Shown here in pieces: positions 8,868 through 16,593 of a stretch of 23,431 bases of DNA. A program made the translations under genes and the position numbers. The stretch covers positions 1 to 23,431 of the forward strand of contig JAEXBT010000172.1 in the NCBI GenBank assembly GCA_023393895.1, written 5' to 3'. The notes below the pieces were generated by a model. That model searched no databases. It was given only the letters and a program-made list of their open reading frames with translations, and had not been told where the DNA came from. This stretch comes from Pseudomonadota bacterium. Its GTDB lineage: Bacteria; Pseudomonadota; Gammaproteobacteria; Xanthomonadales; Xanthomonadaceae. The stretch's first letter is position 1. Each line of letters opens with the position of its first letter.

Positions 8868-9689
8868 TCAGGGCACAGGCTGCGCGCGCAGCCACCCGAG
8901 CGCGGTCGATGCAATGGCGATGTCGTGCGCGGCAGCGTCCACATCACCATCCTCCAGGAACCACACCGCCGACAGGCCGGCACGTGCCGCCACCCAGCGT
9001 GCCAGCCGTTCCGACGCGAGCCGTCCAGCCTCGGAAACGACCGACAGCTGGCGCGTGAATCGCGCGGCATCCGCGGCATGCGGCAGATCCGGATTGCACA
9101 GGATCAATGCGTGATCGAAAGCGCGCTCGCCGATGCGGTCCTTCGGGTCGATCGCCAGCCATCCGCGCCGCCCGAAGTCCAGCACGTTTCGATGGTGGCA
9201 GTCGCCGTGCAGCGGCACGAGATCACGCTCCGTGGCGAGCAGCTGCTGCGCCACGTCGCTGCATGCCGCAAGCACGCCCCCATGCGCGGAGGCGGCACGT
9301 TGCAGCGCATCGAACCAGTCGCGCAGCGGGGACAACGACGGAGGTGGATCATTGCGCGGCGCATGAAGTCGGTCCAGCACGCTGCAAATGACCCGACTGG
9401 CGGCATCATCGCTTGTTGCATCACGCAGGGCCCAGACGAGCAGGTCCTCATGCCCCGTGGCGCGCTCCAGTAGAAGCGCCTCCCCGGTGGACGCCAGCAC
9501 GCGCGCCGAGCCCGCGCCCTTCCACCAATGCATCAGTGCGGCACCCGCGCGCTCCTCGGGCGCCCGCGCGCACTTGAGCATGCCCGGCAAACCGTCGGGC
9601 AGCCGCACCGGCAGCAAGTCGCTGCTATGGGTGCGGATGGGTGCGCCATCGGGCTTCAGCCGCCAGCGCGCGAGGTGCGCATCGAACAT
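8868..9689 (-). CDS. Aminoglycoside/hydroxyurea phosphotransferase-like kinase (APH(6) type)
   Basis: This 273-residue protein has the fold of antibiotic and small-molecule kinases. The catalytic loop HGDCHHRNVLDFG supplies D163 and N168, and the metal-binding loop LAIDPKDRIGERAFDHA supplies D181. The latter wording (AIDPK followed by G-E-x-A-F-D) is characteristic of the streptomycin 6-phosphotransferase / hydroxyurea kinase group. Length fits that group (about 270-300 residues). Chromosomal members in environmental bacteria may give low-level drug tolerance or act on an unknown sugar or metabolite; sequence cannot decide. It lies alone on the minus strand, 41 bases after hom, and has its own candidate -10 box six bases before the ATG. 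Composition looks like that of its neighbours, so recent acquisition is not suggested. Confidence 0.82.
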   Translation of the reverse strand: MFDAHLARWRLKPDGAPIRTHSSDLLPVRLPDGLPGMLKCARAPEERAGAALMHWWKGAGSARVLASTGEALLLERATGHEDLLVWALRDATSDDAASRVICSVLDRLHAPRNDPPPSLSPLRDWFDALQRAASAHGGVLAACSDVAQQLLATERDLVPLHGDCHHRNVLDFGRRGWLAIDPKDRIGERAFDHALILCNPDLPHAADAARFTRQLSVVSEAGRLASERLARWVAARAGLSAVWFLEDGDVDAAAHDIAIASTALGWLRAQPVP

Positions 9690-9695
9690 GCCGCC

Positions 9696-9701
9696 ACTCT
9701 A
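9696..9701 (-). promoter_or_regulatory. Possible -10 box of a leaderless promoter for the kinase gene
   Basis: On the minus strand TAGAGT (four matches to TATAAT) is followed by six bases and the ATG at 9689-9687. There is no Shine-Dalgarno sequence and no recognisable -35 box. It is the weakest -10 match of the five genes with this spacing. Confidence 0.35.
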
Positions 9702-9730
9702 GCGGACCGCGTCATGCGGTTGCGGAAGCC

Positions 9731-10831
9731 TCAGCCCACCGCCGCCAGTGGCGTGCGTCGCTGCGTTGACGCACGCTCCGCAACGAACGCCGGGATGCGC
9801 TGCGCAATCGCGATCACGTCGTCGATCAACGCCGCGGCAGTGACTTCGGCGCCCGCGCCCGGCCCCTGGATCACGAGGGGCTGCACGGCGTAACGGTCTG
9901 ACCAGATGGCGACGCGATTGTCGGTGCCAGCGCCGGCCGCGAGCGGATGCTCGGCCGGCAGCGATTCGAGCCCCACCCGCGCACGGCCATTTTCGAGCCG
10001 CGCGATGAACTTCAGCGCCTCGCCGCGGCGGTAGGCTTCCGCGTAACGCAGCCGCAACGGTTCATCGAGTGCGGGCAGCGCCGCATCCAGCCGATCCAGC
10101 GGCAGCACAGCAAGTGCGTCGGGCACCAGCGATGCGACTTCGACCGCCGCGGCTTCCAGCTCGATGCCGGCCGCGCGCGCCAGGATCACGATCTTGCGAC
10201 GCACGTCCTCGCCGGACAGGTCATCGCGCGGGTCCGGCTCGGTATAGCCGGCATCACGCGCTTCGCGCACGAACGAAGAGAACGGGCGCTTGCCGTCGTA
10301 GTGGTTGAACAGCCACGCCAGCGAGCCCGACAGCACGCCGGCGATCGCGTGGATGCGATCACCGCCCGCGCGCAACTCCCGCAACGAGCGCAGCAGCGGC
10401 AGTCCGGCTCCGACCGTTGCGCCATCGCCATAACCGGTGCCTGCGGCGGTGGAAGCGGCACGGATCGCGTGCCAGCGCGTCAGCGTGGTGCCCTGCCCCA
10501 GCTTGCAGGCGGTCACCACGTGCGCACCCCGGCGCAGCCATTCGGCATGGCGCTCGGCCACCGCATCGCTGGCGCTGGCATCGACCACGATGTCGCCAGC
10601 GGCGAACGACGCATGCTGCAGCCACGCGGCGTCGCGCGGTGCGACCGAATCCCGTAATGCGTGGAACACTTGGTCTGCGGAGGCCTCGTTGCAGCCCTGG
10701 CAGCCACGCGAGTTGGCGATGCTTGCGATCGCCGGCAGCGGCAATCCGTTGGCACTCAGCTGTGCGTGCCGCGCGAGGAAGGCGCCGCCGACCGTCCCGG
10801 TGCCGAGCAAGTGCAATGCTGTCGGTTTCAT
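9731..10831 (-). CDS. hom: Homoserine dehydrogenase, monofunctional, in the methionine operon
   Basis: This enzyme reduces aspartate semialdehyde to homoserine with NAD(P)H, supplying the substrate for MetX. The 366-residue protein has an N-terminal Rossmann fold (LLGTGTVGG at 8-16), K110 in TACKLGQG and the homoserine-site segment GATVGAGLPLL. GVLSGSLAWLFN follows, then the catalytic stretch DDLSGEDVRRKIVIL with D203/D204 and K213, and it ends with QGPGAGAEVTAAALIDDV. There is no fused aspartate kinase domain and no C-terminal ACT domain, so threonine feedback of the usual kind is not expected. The start ATG overlaps the metB stop in an ATGA arrangement, a mark of translational coupling. As third gene after a SAM riboswitch it is probably tuned to methionine demand. 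A bifunctional ThrA may exist elsewhere in the genome (inference). Confidence 0.93.
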   Translation of the reverse strand: MKPTALHLLGTGTVGGAFLARHAQLSANGLPLPAIASIANSRGCQGCNEASADQVFHALRDSVAPRDAAWLQHASFAAGDIVVDASASDAVAERHAEWLRRGAHVVTACKLGQGTTLTRWHAIRAASTAAGTGYGDGATVGAGLPLLRSLRELRAGGDRIHAIAGVLSGSLAWLFNHYDGKRPFSSFVREARDAGYTEPDPRDDLSGEDVRRKIVILARAAGIELEAAAVEVASLVPDALAVLPLDRLDAALPALDEPLRLRYAEAYRRGEALKFIARLENGRARVGLESLPAEHPLAAGAGTDNRVAIWSDRYAVQPLVIQGPGAGAEVTAAALIDDVIAIAQRIPAFVAERASTQRRTPLAAVG

Positions 10832-12012
10832 GCCGCCAATGCCTTGGTCGAACAGGCCTCGGCACGATCAAGCGCGGCGGCGAGCTCGGCGACGAGATCG
10901 TCCGCATGCTCGATGCCGACCGACAGTCGCAGCAGGCCATCGCGGATGCCGGCCTGCACGCGCGCTTCGGGACTCATCGCCGCGTGGGTCATCGTCGCGG
11001 GATGCGCGACCAGGCTTTCCACGCCACCAAGCGATTCGGCCAGGGTGAAGCAACGCAGTCCGTCGAGGAAGGCACGCACGGCGGCCACATCAGCCAGCTC
11101 GAACGAGAGCATCGCGCCGAAGCCCTGCTGCTGGCGCGCGGCGACGGCGTGCCCCGGGTGGCTGGCGAGTCCCGGCCAGTACAGCGCGCGCACCGCCGGA
11201 TGCGACTGCAGCAGCTCGGCGATCGCCCCGGTGTTCTCCTCGTGCACGCGCAAACGCGCCGGCAGGGTGCGCAGGCCTCGCAGGGTGAGGAAGCTGTCGA
11301 ATGGCGCACCGGTGATGCCGAGCGCGTTGGCCCACCAGCTGAACTGCTCGTGCAGCGCCGGTTCGCGGGCGATCAGCGCGCCACCGACGACATCGCTGTG
11401 GCCATTGATGTACTTGGTGGTCGAGTGCAGCACCGCATCGGCGCCGAAGTCGAGCGGGCGCTGCCACAGCGGCGAGAGGAAGGTGTTGTCGACCAGCACC
11501 TGCGCGCCGGCCGCCTTGGCTTCGCCGATCACCGCATGCAGGTCGGTGATGCGCAGCAGCGGGTTGGAGGGCGTCTCGATCCACACCAGCTTCGGCGCAC
11601 GCGCGAATGCTTCCGAGCGCGCCTCGGCATCAGTCAGGTTCACGGTCAACAGCTCGAACGCGCCCTTCTTCGCCAGCGCGTTGAACAGGCGCCAGCTGCC
11701 GCCATAGCAGTCATGCGGCACCACCAGCACGTCACCAGGTTCCAGCAACGCGTTGAGCGCCAGTGTGATCGCGGCCATGCCGGTGGCGGTGACCACGCCG
11801 CCGGCGCCGCCCTCGAGTTCGGCCAGCGCCTCGCCCAGCAGGTCGCGGGTCGGGTTGCCGCTGCGGGTGTAATCGTAGCGACGCTTCTCGTCGAAACCGG
11901 CAAAACTGAAGTTGGACGAAAGCACCAGCGGCGGTGTCACCGCGCCGTAGGCACTGTCGCAGTCGATGCCGGCACGGACGGCCGCGGTGGCGAGGTGTTG
12001 TTCGAGGCTCAT
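10828..12012 (-). CDS. metB: Cystathionine gamma-synthase, PLP-dependent
   Basis: This enzyme joins O-acyl-homoserine and cysteine into cystathionine (transsulfuration route to methionine). The chosen start gives 394 residues and an N-terminus (ATAAVRAGIDCDSAYGAVTP) that lines up with known MetB proteins. It leaves one base between the metX stop and this ATG (TGACATG). An in-frame ATG at 12021 and a longer frame to 12075 would overlap metX and are less likely. YTRSGNPTR, the glycine-rich TGMAAI and the PLP lysine K200 in HSTTKYINGHSDVVGG are all present, as is the C-terminal LRLSVGIEHADDL. Related gamma-lyases and O-acylhomoserine sulfhydrylases share most of these motifs, so the exact reaction is inferred from similarity and the operon. 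Its stop overlaps the hom start by four bases. Confidence 0.92.
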   Translation of the reverse strand: MSLEQHLATAAVRAGIDCDSAYGAVTPPLVLSSNFSFAGFDEKRRYDYTRSGNPTRDLLGEALAELEGGAGGVVTATGMAAITLALNALLEPGDVLVVPHDCYGGSWRLFNALAKKGAFELLTVNLTDAEARSEAFARAPKLVWIETPSNPLLRITDLHAVIGEAKAAGAQVLVDNTFLSPLWQRPLDFGADAVLHSTTKYINGHSDVVGGALIAREPALHEQFSWWANALGITGAPFDSFLTLRGLRTLPARLRVHEENTGAIAELLQSHPAVRALYWPGLASHPGHAVAARQQQGFGAMLSFELADVAAVRAFLDGLRCFTLAESLGGVESLVAHPATMTHAAMSPEARVQAGIRDGLLRLSVGIEHADDLVAELAAALDRAEACSTKALAA

Positions 12013-12013
12013 G

Positions 12014-13015
12014 TCAGGCATCCAGGGCAGCGTTGAGGGCGGCGGCGATCGCCGGGGTTTCCTTGAGGAAGGCATCGTGGCCGTAGCGCGAGGCGATCAC
12101 CTGCAGCCAGGCGTCCGGGGCGCGCACGGCGAGCTCGGCGAGATCCTCGCGCGGGACCAGCAGGTCGCTGTCGATGGCGATCACCGACAACGGCACGCGC
12201 ACGGCTTCGGGCTCGACCCGATGCAGGTCGATCGATTCGGACAGGCGACGGTAGCTGGCGGCGTCGAATCGCGAGCAGGCGCGCGCGCCGCAGGCCTCGA
12301 GATAGGCATCGGCCGGCACCACGGCGGCATCGCCCTCGACCGTGACCGGCGCGGTGAAGCGTTCGGAGAATTCCCGGGGCGTGCGGTAGGACAGCATCGC
12401 CAGCTGGCGCGCCAGCGCGACGCCCGCTTCGGCATCGCCCAGTCCCACGATCTTGCGCTGCACCGAACGCAGCGCGCTCGACCAAGGATGCGCGCGATGG
12501 CCACCGCTGATCGCCACCAGCGAAGCCAGCCGGCGCGGATGCCGCACGGCGAACTGCAGCCCGACCATCGCGCCGTAGGAGGCCCCGATGAAGGCGCGCA
12601 CCACCGGCAGCCCAAGCGATTCGATGACCGCCGCGATCGCATCGGCCTGGTCAGCGCTGTCGATCGGCGCGTCGATGCCGTCGCCATCGCCCAGCCAGTC
12701 GATCGCCAGCACCCGATGCCGGCGCAGCAGCGCGGACTGCGCCTGCCACCAGCCGTCGCTGCCATCCAGTGCGTTCGCCAGCACATGGCGATGCGCGGAG
12801 ATGCCGCCGGCAACCACCAGCAACGGGGCGTCGGTCGGGCCGGAAAGCTCCCAGCGGATCGCGACCTGGCGCACGCCGGCATGCGCGAGCGCCAGCGTGC
12901 AGCGATGCACTCCGCGCTCGGCTTCCTCCCGGCGCGCACTCGTTGCCGGCTCGGCACGACAGTGCGATGCCTGTGGGGCGGATTCTGGATGGAACGCTGC
13001 GGCAACCAGTGACAT
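12014..13015 (-). CDS. metX: Homoserine O-acyltransferase, MetX type
   Basis: This enzyme activates homoserine by O-acylation, the committed step to methionine. It has the alpha/beta-hydrolase fold of MetX rather than the MetA fold. In the 333-residue protein the nucleophile is S147 in AFIGASYGAMVGLQFA, the acid D284 in IAIDSDLLVP and the base H313 in SRYGHDAFL. The acyl donor (acetyl- or succinyl-CoA) cannot be read safely from motifs; MetX proteins of this lineage include succinyltransferases and even serine acyltransferases. The start at 13015 is chosen over an upstream in-frame codon at 13084 because it follows a GGGAG ribosome binding site by six bases. The longer frame would also run through the riboswitch region. 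It is the first gene of metX-metB-hom and the direct target of the riboswitch. Confidence 0.9.
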   Translation of the reverse strand: MSLVAAAFHPESAPQASHCRAEPATSARREEAERGVHRCTLALAHAGVRQVAIRWELSGPTDAPLLVVAGGISAHRHVLANALDGSDGWWQAQSALLRRHRVLAIDWLGDGDGIDAPIDSADQADAIAAVIESLGLPVVRAFIGASYGAMVGLQFAVRHPRRLASLVAISGGHRAHPWSSALRSVQRKIVGLGDAEAGVALARQLAMLSYRTPREFSERFTAPVTVEGDAAVVPADAYLEACGARACSRFDAASYRRLSESIDLHRVEPEAVRVPLSVIAIDSDLLVPREDLAELAVRAPDAWLQVIASRYGHDAFLKETPAIAAALNAALDA

Positions 13016-13017
13016 GT

Positions 13018-13044
13018 GGAACTCCCGTTGGCATCGAGAGTTCC
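13018..13044 (-). promoter_or_regulatory. Hairpin sequestering the metX ribosome binding site (riboswitch expression platform)
   Basis: On the minus strand GGAACTCTC and GGGAGTTCC form a nine-base-pair stem (one G-T pair) around the loop GATGCCAAC. The 3' arm contains the Shine-Dalgarno GGGAG (13026-13022), and the stem ends three bases before the metX ATG. No T-run follows, so this is not a terminator. It fits a translational expression platform, in which the site is masked when S-adenosylmethionine holds the aptamer closed. The competing anti-sequestor pairing was not resolved by eye. Confidence 0.75.
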
Positions 13045-13081
13045 GCGGGTTGCGCAAGTCGGGCGACGCGAGGCGCGTGCT

Positions 13082-13189
13082 CAACCATCTGCGCGGCGGG
13101 CAATGCCCCCGCAGGAATTGGCACCTTGGACGGATGTCCAGGTTGCCTCGGCTTCAAAGGGCCTGTCCCTCAGCCGATCTCGATGGATG
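13082..13189 (-). promoter_or_regulatory. SAM-I riboswitch (S-box leader) of the met operon
   Basis: Reading the minus strand, the conserved S-box elements occur in order. P1 5' strand CCATC is at 13186-13182, followed by GAGATCGGCTGAGGGACAGG. GGCCC, the kink-turn part TTTGAAGCCGAGGCAACC and the P3 hairpin TGGAC-ATCC-GTCCA come next. AAGGTGCCAATTCCTGC, a GC-rich P4, and GCAGATGG with the P1 3' strand GATGG (13089-13085) complete it. P2 closes with five pairs (CGGCT with AGCCG). The AGGGA, GGCAACC and GGTGCCAATTCC boxes are near-invariant in class I S-adenosylmethionine aptamers. The aptamer ends about 65 bases before metX, where the RBS hairpin begins. High SAM should repress metX and, by coupling, metB and hom. 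Confidence 0.95.
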
Positions 13190-13194
13190 GGCGC

Positions 13195-13223
13195 AGCTTG
13201 CGCCGGCTTTTCCGGATTGTCAA
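13195..13223 (-). promoter_or_regulatory. Candidate sigma-70 promoter of the met operon
   Basis: On the minus strand a perfect -35 hexamer TTGACA (13223-13218) is followed by 17 bases and a poor -10 candidate CAAGCT (13200-13195). A start about seven bases further on would be near 13188, right at the first base of the riboswitch P1 region, which supports the placement. The weak -10 keeps confidence modest. Confidence 0.5.
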
Positions 13224-13303
13224 TCGCTTCATGCGCATTGAGCGATGAATTTTCGATGTGCCCCGCGTTTGGCGATGGCATGGGGTCGGGACGTGCGGAA
13301 CGC

Positions 13304-13309
13304 GATAAT
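13304..13309 (+). promoter_or_regulatory. Probable -10 box of a leaderless promoter for the M23 peptidase gene
   Basis: GATAAT lies six bases before the ATG at 13316. No Shine-Dalgarno sequence and no evident -35 box were found. The position supports the chosen start of the peptidase, which begins straight into a signal peptide. Confidence 0.5.
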
Positions 13310-13315
13310 GCGCCG

Positions 13316-14155
13316 ATGCGCCTGATGTCCCTGCTCCTGCTGCTCTGCATCACCTGGCCGTCGTCGGCGGATGCGCAATGGCTGTCGTGGCCACCCAAGT
13401 CCGACGCATCACCCACGTCCGACGCGTCAGTGCGCGGGACGCTGGCTCCCGTGCGCCTTCGGATCAGCGGCCAGGACGGCATTCGTCAGCTCTGGGTCGA
13501 CAACGACCTGTCCGGCCCGGTGGAGGTCCGCGTGTCGTCCGCTGCGCGGGCATCCGGCCTGCCGGTGCAACGCCTGCTGCCAACTCGCGGCAGCCATCGG
13601 CTTGCGCAGTTCGACGCCCCAATCCGCCTGCGGCTGCAGCTGGAAGCCGTGCCCGGCGTTCCCGGGGCCCATGCGCAGGACGTCACCTACACCCTGCCGC
13701 TGCAGCTTCCGCAGTTGCGGATCGGTCAGCTACCCGAAGGCCGCTTCAGCCATTCCGACGAGGAAAACCGCCACGCGATCGATTTCGCCGCGCCGTTCGG
13801 TACGCCCGTTCTCGCCGCACGCGCCGGCACGGTGATGCAGGTAGCAGGCGAACATGCCGATGCACCGGGTCGGCTGAAGGAGGCCAACTTCGTCCGCATC
13901 CTGCACGCGGACGGCAGCATGGCGGTCTACGCCCACCTGCAACGCGGCAGTCTGGAGGTTGTGCCGAGCCAGCGCGTGGAAACCGGCCAGGTCCTCGCGC
14001 GCAGTGGCAACTCCGGTTACAGCAGCGGCCCCCACCTGCATTTCGCGGTGCAGGTGAACGCCGGGATGCGCCTGCGATCGGTGCCGGTACGGCTCGTCGG
14101 ACCGCTCGGCGAACTGCGCCTGCCACGCGAGGCCGACGCCTCATCGCCGCTATAA
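13316..14155 (+). CDS. Exported M23 family peptidase (lysostaphin-like fold)
   Basis: This 279-residue protein has a signal peptide ([20 protein letters not shown], cleavage before QW) and acts in the periplasm or outside. A beta-rich N-terminal region (about 40-130) precedes the M23 domain (about 140-265). The domain shows [20 protein letters not shown], the YAHL motif with H207, and GPHLHFAVQ with H240 and H242. In lysostaphin-type peptidases these positions bind zinc and cleave peptidoglycan cross-links. The first metal motif reads H-x-x-D (H153, D156) instead of the usual H-x-x-x-D, although another histidine (H146) is nearby. A subfamily with N-R-Y/H-A-I-D shows the same spacing, as I recall. 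Activity is therefore uncertain. An upstream in-frame extension to 13016 overlaps the riboswitch and is rejected. The stop codon lies inside the prfC -10 box. Confidence 0.88.
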   Translation: MRLMSLLLLLCITWPSSADAQWLSWPPKSDASPTSDASVRGTLAPVRLRISGQDGIRQLWVDNDLSGPVEVRVSSAARASGLPVQRLLPTRGSHRLAQFDAPIRLRLQLEAVPGVPGAHAQDVTYTLPLQLPQLRIGQLPEGRFSHSDEENRHAIDFAAPFGTPVLAARAGTVMQVAGEHADAPGRLKEANFVRILHADGSMAVYAHLQRGSLEVVPSQRVETGQVLARSGNSGYSSGPHLHFAVQVNAGMRLRSVPVRLVGPLGELRLPREADASSPL

Positions 14156-14156
14156 T
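14151..14156 (+). promoter_or_regulatory. Consensus -10 box upstream of prfC
   Basis: A perfect TATAAT contains the TAA stop codon of the M23 peptidase gene (14153-14155). It is 48 bases before the prfC ATG, giving a leader of about 40 bases. No good -35 hexamer lies 16-18 bases upstream. Confidence 0.5.
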
Positions 14157-14204
14157 CCGTGCCTTCCCGCATTCTCCCCGGGCGCCCGCCGCGCCCACGC
14201 CCGC

Positions 14205-15809
14205 ATGTCCTCAATCGCCCAGGAAGCTGCGCGCCGCCGCACCTTCGCCATCATCTCGCACCCCGACGCCGGCAAGACCACGCTGACCGAGAAGCTGCTG
14301 CTGTTCGGCGGCGCCATCCAGATGGCCGGTTCGGTCAAGGGCCGCAAGGCCGCACGCCACGCGACGTCCGACTGGATGGCGCTGGAGAAGGAGCGCGGCA
14401 TTTCGGTGACCTCCTCGGTGATGCAGTTCCCCTACGAAGGCCACGTGGTCAACCTGCTCGACACGCCCGGCCACGCCGACTTCGGCGAGGACACCTACCG
14501 CGTGCTCACCGCGGTGGACAGCGCGCTGATGGTGATCGACGTCGCCAAGGGCGTCGAGGAACGCACGATCAAGCTGATGGAGGTCTGCCGGCTGCGCGAC
14601 ACGCCGATCATGACCTTCATCAACAAGCTCGACCGCGAGGGCAAGGACCCGATCGAGCTGCTGGACGAAGTGGAAAGCGTGCTGAAGATCCAGTGCGCGC
14701 CGGTGACCTGGCCGATCGGCATGGGCAAGCGCCTCAAGGGCGTGGTCCACCTGCTCACAGGCGAAGTGCACCTGTACGAGGCCGGCAAGAACCACACGCG
14801 TCAGGATTCGACGATCTTCCCCTCGCTCGACGCACCCGGCGTGGAGGCGGCGATCGGCGCACCCATGCTGGCCGAGGTACGTGAGCAACTGGAACTGGTC
14901 GAGGGTGCATCCCACCCGTTCGATCTCGACGCCTACCTGCGCGGCGAACAGACTCCGGTGTTCTTCGGCTCGGCGGTCAACAACTTCGGCGTGCAGCCGC
15001 TGCTGGACTTCTTCGTGCGCCACGCGCCCGGCCCGCAGCCGCGCGCCACCACCACCCGCGAGGTGCAGCCGGACGAGGGCAAGCTCACCGGCTTCGTGTT
15101 CAAGATCCAGGCCAACATGGATCCGCAGCACCGCGACCGGGTTGCCTTCATGCGGATCTGCTCGGGCAAGTTCACTGCGGGCATGAAGGCCTTCCATCCA
15201 CGCAGCGGCAAGGAAATCAAGCTCGCCAATGCGCTGACCTTCATGGCCAGCGACCGCGAGATCGCCGAGGACGCCTATCCGGGCGATGTCATCGGCATCC
15301 ACAACCACGGCACGATCTCGATCGGTGACACCTTCACCGAGGGCGAGGATCTCGCCTTCACCGGCATCCCCAACTTCGCGCCCGAACTGTTCCGCCGCGC
15401 GCGCCTGAAGGACCCGCTCAAGCTCAAGCAGCTGCAGAAGGGCCTCGCCCAGTTGAGCGAGGAAGGTGCCACGCAGTTCTTCCGCCCGCTGATGTCGAAC
15501 GACCTGATCCTCGGCGCGGTCGGGGTGCTGCAGTTCGACGTGGTCGCCTATCGCCTGAAGGACGAGTACGGCGTCGATGCGATCTTCGAGCCGGTGCAGG
15601 TGGCCACCGCGCGCTGGATCAAGTGTGCCGACGCGAAGAAGCTCGAGGAGTTCCGCGACAAGAATGCGCTCAACCTCGGCATCGATGCCGCCGGTGAGCT
15701 GGTCTACCTCGCCCCGACCCGGGTCAACCTGCAACTGGCGGAGGAGCGGGCGCCCGGCGTCCAGTTCCTCGCCACCCGCGAGCACGCGCACGCGAAGTCC
15801 GCCGACTGA
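14205..15809 (+). CDS. prfC: Peptide chain release factor 3
   Basis: RF3 is a translational GTPase that removes release factors RF1 and RF2 from the ribosome after peptide release. The 534-residue protein is full length. GTPase motifs are intact: SHPDAGKTT (residues 18-26), the switch region [17 protein letters not shown] from residue 86 and NKLD at 140-143. The insertion [20 protein letters not shown] and the later domain with [19 protein letters not shown] separate RF3 from EF-G. The C-terminus ends in [13 protein letters not shown]. No Shine-Dalgarno is visible before the ATG. It is probably transcribed from its own TATAAT as well as by read-through from the peptidase gene. A 1020-residue open frame on the opposite strand is a GC-rich shadow. 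Confidence 0.98.
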   Translation: MSSIAQEAARRRTFAIISHPDAGKTTLTEKLLLFGGAIQMAGSVKGRKAARHATSDWMALEKERGISVTSSVMQFPYEGHVVNLLDTPGHADFGEDTYRVLTAVDSALMVIDVAKGVEERTIKLMEVCRLRDTPIMTFINKLDREGKDPIELLDEVESVLKIQCAPVTWPIGMGKRLKGVVHLLTGEVHLYEAGKNHTRQDSTIFPSLDAPGVEAAIGAPMLAEVREQLELVEGASHPFDLDAYLRGEQTPVFFGSAVNNFGVQPLLDFFVRHAPGPQPRATTTREVQPDEGKLTGFVFKIQANMDPQHRDRVAFMRICSGKFTAGMKAFHPRSGKEIKLANALTFMASDREIAEDAYPGDVIGIHNHGTISIGDTFTEGEDLAFTGIPNFAPELFRRARLKDPLKLKQLQKGLAQLSEEGATQFFRPLMSNDLILGAVGVLQFDVVAYRLKDEYGVDAIFEPVQVATARWIKCADAKKLEEFRDKNALNLGIDAAGELVYLAPTRVNLQLAEERAPGVQFLATREHAHAKSAD

Positions 15810-15851
15810 GTGCGCATCCCCGACGCGTGAATGCCGCGTTGCAGCAGGGTG

Positions 15852-15857
15852 TATGCT
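15852..15857 (+). promoter_or_regulatory. Possible -10 box of a leaderless promoter for the hemolysin III gene
   Basis: TATGCT (four matches to TATAAT) is followed by six bases and the ATG at 15864. No Shine-Dalgarno sequence or -35 box is evident. The spacing is the same as at the WGR-like, M23 peptidase, phosphotransferase and mtgA genes. Confidence 0.4.
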
Positions 15858-15863
15858 CGCCGC

Positions 15864-16514
15864 ATGAATCTCCATACGTCGGCGTATTCCCCGCGGGAAG
15901 AGCGTGCCAACGTGCTCTCGGCCGGGATCGGCGCCGTGGTCGCGCTGGCGGGCGGCATGCAGATGATCGTGCTGTCCGGGTTGCGCGGCGATGCCTGGCA
16001 GTGGGCCTCGGCGCTGGTGTTCTCGCTGTCGATGTGGGCGCTCTACTTCGCCAGCACCGCCTACCACCGCGCGGTCGATCCCGTGCGCCGCGCGCGACTG
16101 AAGATCCTCGACCACAGCGCGATCTACCTGTTGATCGCAGGCACCTATACACCGTTCACGCTCACCAGCCTGCGTGGCCCGCTGGGCTGGACGCTGTTCG
16201 CGGCGATCTGGTCGCTGGCCGCACTGGGTCTGCTGTTCAAGCTCAGGTTCACCGGGCGTTTCAAGCTGGCCTCGACGCTGATCTACATCGCCATGGGCTG
16301 GCTGGTGATGCTCTACGCGAAGCCGGTCTATGCCGCGCTTTCGGGCTGGGTGTTCGGTTGGCTGCTGGCCGGCGGCGTCGCCTATACGCTCGGCACCTTC
16401 TTCTACCTGCACAAGCGCATGCCCTACGCACATGCGGTCTGGCACGGCTTCGTCGCACTCGGCACCACCTGTCATTTCGTGGCGATCTGGGACCTGGTGG
16501 TGCCCCGAGCCTGA
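15864..16514 (+). CDS. Hemolysin III family integral membrane protein (PAQR/YqfA-like)
   Basis: This 216-residue inner-membrane protein has about seven hydrophobic segments. Family-specific polar motifs lie inside the membrane: STAYHRA at about 64-70, KILDHSAIYLLIAGTYTPF and, near the C-terminus, HAVWHGFVALGTTCHF. In the PAQR/HlyIII superfamily the conserved Ser, Asp and three His form a zinc site resembling that of ceramidases, and all are present. The name comes from a Bacillus cereus hemolysin; most bacterial members are not toxins and their substrates are unsettled. The start at 15864 is preferred over 15831 because it gives a normal HlyIII N-terminus and has a -10 box six bases upstream. 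It is 54 bases after prfC and 79 bases before the AsmA-family gene. Confidence 0.9.
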   Translation: MNLHTSAYSPREERANVLSAGIGAVVALAGGMQMIVLSGLRGDAWQWASALVFSLSMWALYFASTAYHRAVDPVRRARLKILDHSAIYLLIAGTYTPFTLTSLRGPLGWTLFAAIWSLAALGLLFKLRFTGRFKLASTLIYIAMGWLVMLYAKPVYAALSGWVFGWLLAGGVAYTLGTFFYLHKRMPYAHAVWHGFVALGTTCHFVAIWDLVVPRA

Positions 16515-16593
16515 ACGGTTCCCCGCGGCGTTCACCGCTGTTTGACCACGGACGGTTGAAGGTGCGCGACATGACCACCTGCGCGCCCACCCC

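Noticed and set aside
12013..12075. Longer N-terminus for metB
   Set aside because: It would overlap the metX end by up to 62 bases and adds residues not found at MetB N-termini. The ATG at 12012 aligns with known proteins.
13016..13315. N-terminal extension of the M23 peptidase frame
   Set aside because: It runs through the opposite strand of the SAM riboswitch and would hide the signal peptide. The -10 box six bases before 13316 supports the shorter start.
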